Source: Nitrospirota bacterium (GTDB taxonomy: Bacteria > Nitrospirota > Nitrospiria > Nitrospirales > Nitrospiraceae). Taken from it: DNA of 64,000 nucleotides. Positions within the stretch are counted from its first letter, which is position 1; each line of letters opens with the position of its first letter. Of the stretch, positions 19,153 to 27,009 are shown in pieces. A program made the position numbers and the translations under genes. The notes below the pieces were generated by a model. It worked only from the letters and a program-made list of their open reading frames with translations. It did no database searches and had not been told where the DNA came from. Location: positions 62,001 to 126,000 of the forward strand of contig JACRLR010000067.1 of NCBI GenBank assembly GCA_016219645.1. The letters run 5' to 3'.

Positions 19153-19854
19153 ATGAAGTCAGGATGGATGATGGTGGTGGTGATCGGTGCGGTTTCGTTA
19201 GTCGGCTGTGTCAGTCAAAAGAAGTATGAAGAGGCAATGGTCGATGTCGATTCGGCGAAGTTTGAGTTGGAGCGGACACGCGCGCAAAAGAATGCTCTGG
19301 AACAGCAAGTCAAGACGCTCAAGGATCTCAATGTGAAATTCGTGAACGAAGCCCAGGTTTCTCATGACGAGCTGGAGCGCATTCAGCATGGCCGTGACAA
19401 GGAACGTGGCACGGTCGAGGGACGAACCAAGGAACTCGAAGACCGTGTGAAACAGCTCTCATTCCAGAACCGGGCTCTGCGTCAGGAATACGAGGATGTG
19501 AAGCGGCACAACGAGACGCTCAAGGCTCTGGTTGCTCGTTATCAGAAAGAGCTGAAAGATCAGTCGCGCTCCGTTTCAGGATCTCCGGCGCCGTCCGTGT
19601 CGTCTGTGAATCCCGCTCCTGCAGGAGAGTCTGCTTCCTCAGTGCCGAATACTTCTCAGCCCATGTCTTCTTCCATGAACATCAACAAGGCGTCCGCAGC
19701 TGATATGGTGCTGGTACTCGGTCTTTCCAAAGACGTGGCGGACCGTATTGTGACGAATCGTCCCTATCGACTGAAGGGCGAACTGGTGGCGAAGAATGTG
19801 GTACCCAAGGATGTCTTTGACGGGATCAAGGAGCGGATCAGCGTCAGTCCCTAA
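19153..19854 (+). CDS. Coiled-coil lipoprotein with helix-hairpin-helix end
   Basis: A 233-residue protein. The signal peptide ends at a lipobox, AVSLVGC, giving a lipidated periplasmic or outer-membrane protein. Residues about 25-145 form a long charged coiled coil (QKNALEQQVKTLKDLNVKF, RTKELEDRVKQLSFQNRALRQEYEDVK). A Ser/Pro-rich linker follows, then a C-terminal 55-residue module (MNINKASAADMVLVLGLSKDVADRIV) that resembles ComEA-type helix-hairpin-helix repeats. That module usually binds DNA, which is unexpected on a lipoprotein. GGGAGG precedes ATG 19153. A strong terminator follows, so it is monocistronic. Confidence 0.85.
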   Translation: MKSGWMMVVVIGAVSLVGCVSQKKYEEAMVDVDSAKFELERTRAQKNALEQQVKTLKDLNVKFVNEAQVSHDELERIQHGRDKERGTVEGRTKELEDRVKQLSFQNRALRQEYEDVKRHNETLKALVARYQKELKDQSRSVSGSPAPSVSSVNPAPAGESASSVPNTSQPMSSSMNINKASAADMVLVLGLSKDVADRIVTNRPYRLKGELVAKNVVPKDVFDGIKERISVSP

Positions 19855-19878
19855 TCGGACCATAGCCCGGCAAGCCTG

Positions 19879-19918
19879 ACAGGCCGTCCGCCATTCGGCG
19901 GACGGCCTGTTCGTTTTT
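19879..19918 (+). terminator. Rho-independent terminator
   Basis: ACAGGCCGTCCGCC (19879-19892) pairs perfectly with GGCGGACGGCCTGT (19897-19910) around a 4-base loop and is followed by TCGTTTTT. It ends the lipoprotein transcript. Confidence 0.95.
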
Positions 19919-19920
19919 CT

Positions 19921-20062
19921 GGCAGGATGCTGAAAAAGTCCGCCAGCGGCGTTCTCGCATCGCTCAGACCCTCAACGTACCCCAGAGGGTACGCCTCGGC
20001 CCTTCTTGTCCCTGAGGTGCTGCAATTGAAGCTCTGCTGTGCCGAGAAGGTTTTTCCGCAGT
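19921..20062. repeat. Partial MITE-like element
   Basis: The left end GGCAGGATGCTGAAAAAG is a family terminal arm. It is followed by CCAGCGGCGTTCTCGC and CAACGTACC as in the element at 8976. The right arm is not clear (AGGTTTTTCCGCAG near 20050 at best), so the copy looks truncated or diverged. The rest up to 20161 contains no gene. Confidence 0.6.
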
Positions 20063-20161
20063 ATGGGAGGGGCGTAGGGAGGCTGTGTCAATCAGGTGAT
20101 TCCCTGCAGTCTTGTTGATACAATACACAGTTGGTCGGTGAGGGAATGAGGGAGCGAGTCG

Positions 20162-21439
20162 ATGCGCCGTGCTGCCTTGATTATCGGGGTTCTGGCTGTT
20201 GGATTAGCGATCGGAGGCTACGTCGTTTTCAATGGAGAACGGAAAGCTCCGGTTCGATATCGGAGCGCCCCGGTCGAACGAGGCCCGGTCATTTCGCTTG
20301 TGACTGCGACTGGTACGATCAATCCTGTCGTCTCAGTGCAGGTTGGGACGCAGGTCTCCGGCATGATCAAGAGCCTGCACGCAGATTTCAATTCCGTGGT
20401 GAAGGCCGGCGACATCGTTGCCGTGATCGATCCCGAACCGTTCAGAGCCAAGCGGGATCAAGCGGCCAGCAATCTTGAAATGTCGAAGGCGAATGTCGCA
20501 AGAGTCAAGACCGACCTGGCTCAACGGAAGCGCGAGCTCGATCGGGTGAAATCGCTGGTGGCGCAGCAGTTCGTCTCTCAGAACGACGTCGACGTGGCCG
20601 CGACGAACTTCCAGGCCGCTGAAGCGCAAATGAATGTGGCGGGAGCGCAAGTCAAGCAAGCCGAGGCAGTGCTGAATGCCGCAGAGTTGGACTTGAAGTA
20701 TACCGTTATTCGCTCGCCGGTGAACGGAATCGTGGTTGCCAGAAACGTGGAGGTCGGTCAAACGATCGCAGCCAGCTTTGCCACACCGAACCTCTTTTTG
20801 ATCGCGCTCGATCTGACCAAGATGCAAGTCGATACCAATGTGAGTGAGTCGGACATTGGAGGAATCACCGAAGGGAAAGAGGCGACCTTCACGGTTGACG
20901 CGTATCCAGGGCATCAATTTGCCGGCATGATCCGTCAGGTGCGCCTTGCGCCGATCAACGTGCAAAATGTGGTGACCTATAACGTGGTGGTCAGCGTCGA
21001 CAATGAGGATCTTCGCCTGAAGCCGGGGATGACGGCGAATGTCTCCATCGTAGTGGCTCAACGAGACGACGTGCTCAAAGTGCCGAATGCCGCATTGCGA
21101 TTCACTCCTCCGTCAGCGGGCCAGGGAGATCGTTCTATGCCTAGCGGTAAGCCAGCCAAAGAGAAGGGGGGAGAGCAGACAGCGGCAGCTGGCAGAGGGG
21201 TCGTGGCGCCAAGTCGTACAGTGTGGAAACAAGGATTGTCCGGGGAACTCGAGCCCATCCGTGTTCAAACTGGAATTTCCGATGGATTGGCAACAGAAAT
21301 TGTGTCGCAGGAGTTGTCGGAAGGTACCCCGGTCGTCGTAGGTCTTGACCGACCAAAAGGCGAGCGGAGTGGAAGCGATCTGCCTCCAGGCTTCGGGAGT
21401 GGCGGACAACGGGGCTCCTCGCGCAATCGAGGGATGTAA
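20162..21439 (+). CDS. MacA-type periplasmic adaptor
   Basis: A 425-residue membrane-fusion protein of the HlyD/MacA group, linking an inner-membrane ABC transporter to an outer-membrane channel. It has an N-terminal membrane anchor (ALIIGVLAVGLAIGGYVV), a first lipoyl half (GTQVSGMIKSLHADFNSVVKAGDIVAVID), a long coiled-coil hairpin (about residues 95-180), a second lipoyl half (VIRSPVNGIVVARNVEVGQTI) and a beta-barrel. The tail is Gly/Ser-rich. GAGGGAG precedes the ATG. The next two genes encode the matching ATPase and permease. No TolC-like gene is present in the window. Confidence 0.93.
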   Translation: MRRAALIIGVLAVGLAIGGYVVFNGERKAPVRYRSAPVERGPVISLVTATGTINPVVSVQVGTQVSGMIKSLHADFNSVVKAGDIVAVIDPEPFRAKRDQAASNLEMSKANVARVKTDLAQRKRELDRVKSLVAQQFVSQNDVDVAATNFQAAEAQMNVAGAQVKQAEAVLNAAELDLKYTVIRSPVNGIVVARNVEVGQTIAASFATPNLFLIALDLTKMQVDTNVSESDIGGITEGKEATFTVDAYPGHQFAGMIRQVRLAPINVQNVVTYNVVVSVDNEDLRLKPGMTANVSIVVAQRDDVLKVPNAALRFTPPSAGQGDRSMPSGKPAKEKGGEQTAAAGRGVVAPSRTVWKQGLSGELEPIRVQTGISDGLATEIVSQELSEGTPVVVGLDRPKGERSGSDLPPGFGSGGQRGSSRNRGM

Positions 21440-21440
21440 T

Positions 21441-21561
21441 ATGCGTGAAGCGTATCTCGTGAATCGTCGCTCGCTAGAAGAATTCCTGCTTCCCGTCACA
21501 TCCATCGTCATAAACCTTCTTTCCTTCTCAAACGCTTCACGCTTCACGCTTCACGAGAGAC
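21441..21561. repeat. Inverted CTTCACG repeats
   Basis: GCGTGAAGCG at 21443-21452 faces a tandem CGCTTCACGCTTCACGCTTCACG at 21532-21555, so a hairpin of repeat words can form. It lies between the adaptor and ATPase genes and could modulate their ratio. Confidence 0.55.
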
Positions 21562-21562
21562 G

Positions 21563-22285
21563 ATGATGCCCACGCTCATCCAATGCGAAGATGTGTGGAA
21601 GATCTATCGGGTCGGCGACGTGGAAGTCCAAGCTTTGCGCGGCCTGAGTGTCACGATTGAGCAGGGTGAGTTCGTCGCCATCATGGGGTCTTCCGGTTCA
21701 GGAAAATCCACCTTGATGAATATTCTGGGTTGCCTTGACCAACCGACAAGGGGACACTATCGGTTGAACGGGATTGAGGTGGGCAACCTGAAGCCTGATC
21801 AGCTGGCCGGGATCCGTAATCAGCAGATCGGGTTCGTTTTTCAGAGCTTCAATCTCATTCCCAGAACCAGCGCACTCGAAAATGCGCAGCTCCCCCTGTT
21901 CTATCGGGGGCTCACGCTCACAGAGCAACGGGCGCAGGCCGCAGCGGCGCTCGGGCGAGTGGGGCTGCAGGGCAGAGAACACCATTATCCAACCCAATTA
22001 TCCGGAGGGCAGCAACAACGTGTGGCGATCGCGAGGGCACTCGTCACGTCGCCCTCGTTGCTACTCGCCGATGAGCCGACCGGCAACCTCGATACCCAGT
22101 CGAGCCAGGAAATCATGAAGATCCTGGAAACACTGAACCGCGACGAAGGGATTACGATTATTCTGGTGACCCACGAGATGGATGTCGCGGCCTATGCCGC
22201 CCGCGAGATTGTGATCAAAGACGGACAAGTGTTAAGCGACCGCGTGACCAAACCGCGGCCAGCGTCCAGTACGGTTGGGGTCTAA
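21563..22285 (+). CDS. MacB-type ABC transporter ATPase
   Basis: A 240-residue ABC ATPase of the MacB/LolD group. Walker A is GSSGSGKST near residue 45, the signature LSGGQQQRVAIARAL near 150, Walker B LLLADEPTGNLD and the H-loop VTHEMD. It powers the permease that follows directly (the stop TAA touches the ATG). Unlike E. coli MacB, ATPase and permease are separate proteins, as in many Gram-negative bacteria. Substrate unknown; macrolides or lipoproteins are family precedents only. Confidence 0.94.
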   Translation: MMPTLIQCEDVWKIYRVGDVEVQALRGLSVTIEQGEFVAIMGSSGSGKSTLMNILGCLDQPTRGHYRLNGIEVGNLKPDQLAGIRNQQIGFVFQSFNLIPRTSALENAQLPLFYRGLTLTEQRAQAAAALGRVGLQGREHHYPTQLSGGQQQRVAIARALVTSPSLLLADEPTGNLDTQSSQEIMKILETLNRDEGITIILVTHEMDVAAYAAREIVIKDGQVLSDRVTKPRPASSTVGV

Positions 22286-23521
22286 ATGTCGGCGTTTGTG
22301 TGGCTCACGATTCTCACCGCGTTGCGGATCCTGGCTCGCAATAGAATGCGTGCTGGCCTCACGATGCTCGGGATCGTCATCGGCGTGGGCGCCGTCATTG
22401 CGATGGTGAGTATCGGCGAGGGCGCCAAGCGTGCTGTGCAAGCACAGATCGCGACAATGGGTACGAACGTCATCGTGATTTTCCCCGGGGTAAGCTCCGC
22501 AAGCGGGGTACGGGGAGCACAGGGGAGCGGGGTGACCCTTACCGTGTCCGACGCGTTGGACCTGAAAAAACGCATTCCCTTGCTGGCTGATACAGCCTGG
22601 GCCAAGCGTGATGTGATGCAAATCGTATATGGAAACCGAAACTGGAACGGGACGATTAACGGCATCTCGCCCAGTTACCTTACCATTCGAGACTGGTCCT
22701 ATACGAGTGGTGGTCCCTTCACCCAGGCGGATTTGGAGAGTGCTGCTCGAGTGGCACTCATCGGTCAAACAGTCGTGGAGAATTTGTTTGAGCCAGGCGA
22801 AGAACCGGTGGGGGCGGTGATTCGGATCAAAAATGTGCCGTTCCGTGTCATTGGAGTTCTTGCGCCGAAAGGCCAGTCGGCACAAGGGGCCGATCAGGAC
22901 GATGTGGTGTTCATTCCCTTCAGCACAGCGGAACGCAAGGTGTTCGGGACGTCGTTTATTGGGTCCGTCGGGGCGATGTTTGGCTCGACAGATCAGGTTG
23001 ATGACTTGCCGATGGCCGCCGAGCAAATTCGAGAAGTGTTACGGGCACGGCACCGGCTTCAGGCCGATCAGAGCGACGACTTCACGATCCGGACGCAGGT
23101 TGATATCGGGAAGGTGCAGGAGGGCGCGAGCGAAACCTTGACGATGATGTTATTTGCGGTTGCCTCCGTGTCCCTGTTAGTTGGCGGGATCGGGATCATG
23201 AATATCTTGCTTGTCTCTGTGACAGAACGGACGAGAGAGATCGGAGTCCGCATGGCGGTGGGAGCTAAACGCCGGCATATCATGATGCAGTTCTTGATCG
23301 AGGCCGTAACCTTGAGCCTGGTGGGAGGCGCGCTGGGCATCGTACTCGGCATTGCCGGGACCAAGTTGACGACACTGATAGCCGGTTGGCCGACCATCAT
23401 TTCCGGTAACGTCATCGGGATCGCGTTTTTTTTCTCACTCGCAGTCGGCCTGTTCTTCGGGCTGTATCCTGCCAGCAAGGCCTCTCGGCTGAATCCTATC
23501 GAAGCTCTCCGGTATGAATAG
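22286..23521 (+). CDS. MacB-type ABC transporter permease
   Basis: A 411-residue inner-membrane permease: an N-terminal transmembrane segment (MLGIVIGVGAVIAMVSIGEGAK), a large periplasmic MacB-PCD domain (about 45-280), and three C-terminal FtsX-type segments including SLLVGGIGIMNILLVSVTERTREIGVRMAVGA. The C-terminus GLYPASKASRLNPIEALRYE is diagnostic. It forms a mechanotransmission exporter with the two upstream genes. Translation is coupled to the ATPase gene. Confidence 0.94.
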   Translation: MSAFVWLTILTALRILARNRMRAGLTMLGIVIGVGAVIAMVSIGEGAKRAVQAQIATMGTNVIVIFPGVSSASGVRGAQGSGVTLTVSDALDLKKRIPLLADTAWAKRDVMQIVYGNRNWNGTINGISPSYLTIRDWSYTSGGPFTQADLESAARVALIGQTVVENLFEPGEEPVGAVIRIKNVPFRVIGVLAPKGQSAQGADQDDVVFIPFSTAERKVFGTSFIGSVGAMFGSTDQVDDLPMAAEQIREVLRARHRLQADQSDDFTIRTQVDIGKVQEGASETLTMMLFAVASVSLLVGGIGIMNILLVSVTERTREIGVRMAVGAKRRHIMMQFLIEAVTLSLVGGALGIVLGIAGTKLTTLIAGWPTIISGNVIGIAFFFSLAVGLFFGLYPASKASRLNPIEALRYE

Positions 23522-23578
23522 GTGAGGGTTTCCCCCTGGGCTCCGCATTTTTGATCGAACTGCTGTACAGCGTGGGGG

Positions 23579-24037
23579 CTAGGACCTGGATGTCGGTGTG
23601 AGATGCACTTCGATGCGGGGGTTGTCTTTGTCAATGTACTTGTAGAGGTGGATTTCAACGATGCGGTTATCGTTGATGCCGAGTCCCTCACAGAGAGCAT
23701 CCTGTGCGATCTTGAGTCCGCCGTCGACGTCCCGTCGTAGGGCCGAGGTGAAAAAGAACTGGATGGACAGGGCGAGCCACTCCGATTGGAGTCGCGCAAG
23801 TAGGTGAGCCCGGTTAGCAGACTGAGCCAGCTTCAACCACACGAGTTGCCCCACCTGAACCTTATAGGCGCGACCAGCCGAAGAGATCAATCGCCGGCCG
23901 TTCACCGTCGCATATTGATGGTTCACGCTGGGAGGCACCGGGAGCGTCAAGGCTACCGCGTGGTTCCCGATCGGTGTGTGTAAAGATGGGGACGCAGGCA
24001 TGCGGGAACTCGGCGTCGTTCTGAGGGGGAGACGCAT
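23579..24037 (-). CDS. RusA-like Holliday-junction nuclease
   Basis: About 152 residues. The C-terminal 120 match the RusA endonuclease family: LPVPPSVNHQY at the start of the fold, then RRDVDGGLKIAQDALCEGLGINDNRIVEIHLYK with the acidic residues of the active site. RusA resolves four-way DNA junctions and is often phage-derived. The start is uncertain: 24037 is chosen, while 24130 and 24001 are in frame. It lies 100 bases or less after mraZ on the same strand and is probably co-transcribed with mraZ and the HTH gene. Confidence 0.82.
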   Translation of the reverse strand: MRLPLRTTPSSRMPASPSLHTPIGNHAVALTLPVPPSVNHQYATVNGRRLISSAGRAYKVQVGQLVWLKLAQSANRAHLLARLQSEWLALSIQFFFTSALRRDVDGGLKIAQDALCEGLGINDNRIVEIHLYKYIDKDNPRIEVHLTPTSRS

Positions 24038-24140
24038 TACCGCAACTCTTTTATCAGGGCTTCGGTAGGAGGCCAGCCGAACAGCTCGAGGAGAAGAAGG
24101 AAATCGGGGGGGACGCCGGAACGTAGGCATGCGTGTAAGT

Positions 24141-24584
24141 TTAGAGGAGATTGAGGATCTTCGACATGTTCTGCTCATACCGCTCTTCAGATTGGGAGAT
24201 ATAGCGTCGCCACGTGCTCGGATTCCAGATCTCCATGCGATGATATAAGCCAACCAGAATGATTTCCTGGTCTTCGTCTAACGGAATAACTTTTCTGAGT
24301 CGACTTGGAATGAGGATGCGACCGGCCTTATCGAGTTCCGATGTCCCGGCTTCTGATACAACGAAGTGCATGAAGAGCCGACTCTGGTCCTCGTCGAGGG
24401 TGGTTTTCGTCCGTTCGAGGACTTTTTCCCATTCTTTCATCGAGTAGATGAGCGTCGATTCTTCCGGCCCTTTCAGGAAGACGACAGCCTGTCCCTCCGA
24501 CTCGACCTGTTCCCGGATCGGCGAGGGGACAATAAATCGTCCTTTCTCATCTACTTTGCAGAGGTATTCCCCGGCGAACATCAA
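24141..24584 (-). CDS. mraZ: MraZ transcriptional regulator
   Basis: A 147-residue protein with two AbrB-like swapped-hairpin repeats: FAGEYLCKVDEKGRFIVPSPIR and ELDKAGRILIPSRLRKVIPL. MraZ is a ring-forming DNA-binding regulator that normally heads the division/cell-wall (dcw) cluster. Here mraW and ftsL are absent and a RusA-like gene follows instead, so it has been separated from dcw. Only 13 bases separate it from the upstream HTH gene, suggesting an operon from the promoter at 24854-24882. Confidence 0.93.
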   Translation of the reverse strand: MMFAGEYLCKVDEKGRFIVPSPIREQVESEGQAVVFLKGPEESTLIYSMKEWEKVLERTKTTLDEDQSRLFMHFVVSEAGTSELDKAGRILIPSRLRKVIPLDEDQEIILVGLYHRMEIWNPSTWRRYISQSEERYEQNMSKILNLL

Positions 24585-24597
24585 TGGAGCCTTTCCT

Positions 24598-24795
24598 TTA
24601 CGACGCCAGCGTGGTTCTGGTGCGACCGCGAATCCACTGTTCGAGATCCGAGCGTACGAAGCGCCATTCTTTTCCTAGCTTGAAAGCGGGAATCTGGCGA
24701 CTCCTGAGGTAACGATAGAGCGTACGCTGGGTAATCTTGAGATAGAGGCAGGTCTCCTCCGCCGTCATCAGCTCGCTCTTGGGCTCTCTGGCCAT
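24598..24795 (-). CDS. Excisionase-type HTH protein
   Basis: A 65-residue winged-helix DNA-binding protein of the MerR/Xis-like helix-turn-helix-17 family: LMTAEETCLYLKITQRTLYRYLRSRQIPAFKLGKEWRF followed by a helix DLEQWI. Such proteins recognise operators or act as excisionases, but no integrase is near. It is the first gene of a likely HTH-mraZ-rusA operon, so an autoregulatory role is plausible (inference). Confidence 0.88.
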   Translation of the reverse strand: MAREPKSELMTAEETCLYLKITQRTLYRYLRSRQIPAFKLGKEWRFVRSDLEQWIRGRTRTTLAS

Positions 24796-24853
24796 TGAAG
24801 AACCTGACTTGATAGGGGTCCATACGCCTCACGAGGCTTCGGATACAGTCGCC

Positions 24854-24882
24854 AGGGTAGGGAAATTGCCACGATCTGTCAA
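24854..24882 (-). promoter_or_regulatory. Sigma-70-like promoter for HTH-mraZ operon
   Basis: On the minus strand TTGACA (24882-24877) is separated by 17 bases from TACCCT (24859-24854), about 59 bases upstream of the HTH start. The -35 is perfect and the -10 matches partly. The flanking upstream sequence is AT-rich (TATATTTTC), a possible UP element. Confidence 0.5.
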
Positions 24883-24905
24883 GTGAAAATATATGACAAT
24901 TCAAG

Positions 24906-25250
24906 TCATTGCCTGTCAGTGCCATCCGATTCCATGCCACCGGCTTCGCCGGATTCCATCGCCTCTAAGACGTCGTCACCAAGATCTTCCCCCATCTCCT
25001 CACCCATATTTTTCATGAATCTGGCCATGCTCTTCGGGTCATTTTCATCGAGCCCCGCCAGATGACCGGGATCTGCCAGGGCCTCCAGGCGAGCCTCTTC
25101 GGATTTCGGCGAGGCAAATCGTGACAGGATTCGCTCCACCCGAGCACTCGTGCAATGGGAGCAGGCTGCCGGCGCCTGATGAGCCAGACTCATTACGAGG
25201 AGTGTGCTCCGTTTCTTACAGTCGAGACAGCGATATTCGTACAGAGGCAT
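24906..25250 (-). CDS. FmdB-type zinc-ribbon protein
   Basis: A 114-residue protein starting MPLYEYRCLDCKKR and with a second pair at CSHCTS, the four cysteines of the FmdB/CxxC-CxxC-SSSS zinc ribbon. The rest is an acidic, Met/Gly-rich tail (KNMGEEMGEDLGDDVLEAMESG). The family is often annotated as regulatory, but its function is unproven. It lies 3 bases after comF and is certainly co-transcribed with it. Confidence 0.88.
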   Translation of the reverse strand: MPLYEYRCLDCKKRSTLLVMSLAHQAPAACSHCTSARVERILSRFASPKSEEARLEALADPGHLAGLDENDPKSMARFMKNMGEEMGEDLGDDVLEAMESGEAGGMESDGTDRQ

Positions 25251-25253
25251 CGA

Positions 25254-26075
25254 TCATATTCCTATGGTTGTCAGTGGCGGTGCCGCTTGCTCAGCAAGGT
25301 GGCGGTCCGGCACCAGATCCGTATCAACGGTTCTGGCCAGCGTCAGGGCAAAGACTGGTCCGCTGCCGGCTTTTCGTAGGGCCTTCGCACATTCGTTCAG
25401 CGTCGTACCGGTGGTGAACACATCGTCTACGAGGAGGACACGTTTCTCAGCGATGTCTCGTGGCCTTCGGACGGCAAAGGCTTTCTTCAGATTTTGCAAC
25501 CGCGCCTGCCTCGTTAACGTGGTTTGGGGCTCGGTGGCAGCGGTTCTGACGAGGTTTGTGGCTGAAACCTGGAGGGCCAAATACCGGCCGAGCTGATCGG
25601 CCAACAGCAGAGACTGGTTGAATTCCCTGGCGCGTAAGCGGATGGGGTGCAAGGGCACAGGAAGGATCACGTCGACTTCGAGTCCGCTTGGCAGAGCGCT
25701 GATCATGAGGCGCGCGAGTGGCTGTGCCAGCGTATGTTTACCTCGGTATTTAAACGAGCAGATCGCTTCCCGTAGTGGCGGAAGGTAAGGGAACAGGGTC
25801 CAGGCCCTTTGAAAATCCGGTGGCTGTTCCTGACAGTGCTGGCATTGATGGTTTGGCGTATAGTTTGTGGCAGCCTGCGAGACGAATGGCTGATCGCAGC
25901 TTGCACAAGCTGACTGCTCGAACGGGTGGATGGTGCACCAGCATGCGGCACAGAAGAAGGGCACAGGGTCCGTGCTGAGTGACCGGCCACAGGCGATGCA
26001 TTCCACCGGCAACACAAATCTGATGGCTTGGCGGAACCATCCGGTGAGTCGAACCTGTGTGGTATCACGCAACAT
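25254..26075 (-). CDS. ComF family phosphoribosyltransferase-like protein
   Basis: A 273-residue protein with an N-terminal zinc-binding region (VECIACGRSL, FCAACW, CASCDQPF, CQHCQEQP) and a C-terminal phosphoribosyltransferase fold with VLLVDDVFTTGTTLNECAKAL, the PRPP-binding loop. ComF proteins support DNA uptake and recombination during natural transformation; the enzymatic activity is uncertain. The start at 26075 gives a normal family length. FmdB follows closely. Confidence 0.92.
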   Translation of the reverse strand: MLRDTTQVRLTGWFRQAIRFVLPVECIACGRSLSTDPVPFFCAACWCTIHPFEQSACASCDQPFVSQAATNYTPNHQCQHCQEQPPDFQRAWTLFPYLPPLREAICSFKYRGKHTLAQPLARLMISALPSGLEVDVILPVPLHPIRLRAREFNQSLLLADQLGRYLALQVSATNLVRTAATEPQTTLTRQARLQNLKKAFAVRRPRDIAEKRVLLVDDVFTTGTTLNECAKALRKAGSGPVFALTLARTVDTDLVPDRHLAEQAAPPLTTIGI

Positions 26076-26169
26076 CGTAGAGGGGCTCGCTAATCAATGT
26101 GAGTGTGTTTCTTCTAAGAGAAAGTACCGTGCCTGTCAAGGTTGTCCGTGTATAAATGGTTGTGATATA

Positions 26170-26278
26170 CGTGACGCGCGAGACATGCGCGACGAGAAGG
26201 AAAGGCGGGACGGGCTCGAACGGACGGTTTGTCTTGTTTACACCAGATGAACCAGATCAACCCGTCCCGCCCGTCTAT
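26170..26278. repeat. Hairpin with GGCGGGACGGG arms
   Basis: GGCGGGACGGG (26204-26214) pairs perfectly with CCCGTCCCGCC (26261-26271) around a 46-base loop. The left side continues in GCGCGAGAC/GCGCGACGAG words like those near 18775-18865. It lies between divergent comF and the ABC ATPase gene. No canonical promoter was found in the remainder (26076-26292). Confidence 0.6.
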
Positions 26279-26292
26279 TTTTGAGTTGGAGT

Positions 26293-27009
26293 ATGGAGAC
26301 GCAGATTGCGATGGTGAGATTCGACCAGGTATCGAAAATGTATGAGCGGGGTGGCGAGACCATCACTGGACTTGATCGGGTCACAATCGAAGTGGCGAAG
26401 GGAGACTTCTGTGCCTTTATCGGGCCCAGTGGATGCGGGAAAAGCACGTTGCTCAATCTGGTTGCCGGACTGGATAGACCAACCTCGGGGGCTATCTTCC
26501 TTGGAGGGCGGTCGACCAGTCAATTTACGAGTGACGACTGGACGAGGATCAGGCGAGAGACAGTCGGGATTATTTTTCAAGCCTTCCATCTGATTCCCGG
26601 GTTGACGGCGGCGGAAAATGTCGCCTTTCCCCTATTACTGCGCGGGGAGCGAGGTGCCTCGGTTCAAGCCCGCGTCGAGGATGTGCTCGAGCTGGTTTCG
26701 ATGAAGGCGCGACGACACCATCGCCCCAGCGAGCTTTCTGGCGGAGAACAGCAGCGTGTGGCAATTGCGCGAGCGATTGTGCATCAGCCACAGATCCTTC
26801 TCGCAGACGAGCCGACCGGCAATTTGGATTCTCAGCATGGAGCCGAGATCATTGTCCTCCTCCGGTCGCTCGTCGAGCGCTTTCACCAAACTATCTTATT
26901 GGTCACTCACAGCATTGCAGCCGCAGAGGCTGCCGATTATGTCTGGTCCATGAAGGACGGGCAGCTCGTGTCGAGAACGCAGCATGACGCTGTCACGGTC
27001 GTGGCGTGA
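26293..27009 (+). CDS. LolD/YbbA-type ABC ATPase
   Basis: A 238-residue ATPase: Walker A GPSGCGKST, Q-loop FQAFHLIPGLTAAENVAFPLLL, signature LSGGEQQRVAIARAI, Walker B ILLADEPTGNLD, H-loop VTHS. It belongs to the class that partners FtsX-type permeases, and the likely partner is the 871-residue permease at 28343. The start is uncertain: ATG 26293 is used, with a TTG at 26281 and ATG 26311 also in frame. pyrD overlaps its stop by one base. Confidence 0.92.
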   Translation: METQIAMVRFDQVSKMYERGGETITGLDRVTIEVAKGDFCAFIGPSGCGKSTLLNLVAGLDRPTSGAIFLGGRSTSQFTSDDWTRIRRETVGIIFQAFHLIPGLTAAENVAFPLLLRGERGASVQARVEDVLELVSMKARRHHRPSELSGGEQQRVAIARAIVHQPQILLADEPTGNLDSQHGAEIIVLLRSLVERFHQTILLVTHSIAAAEAADYVWSMKDGQLVSRTQHDAVTVVA

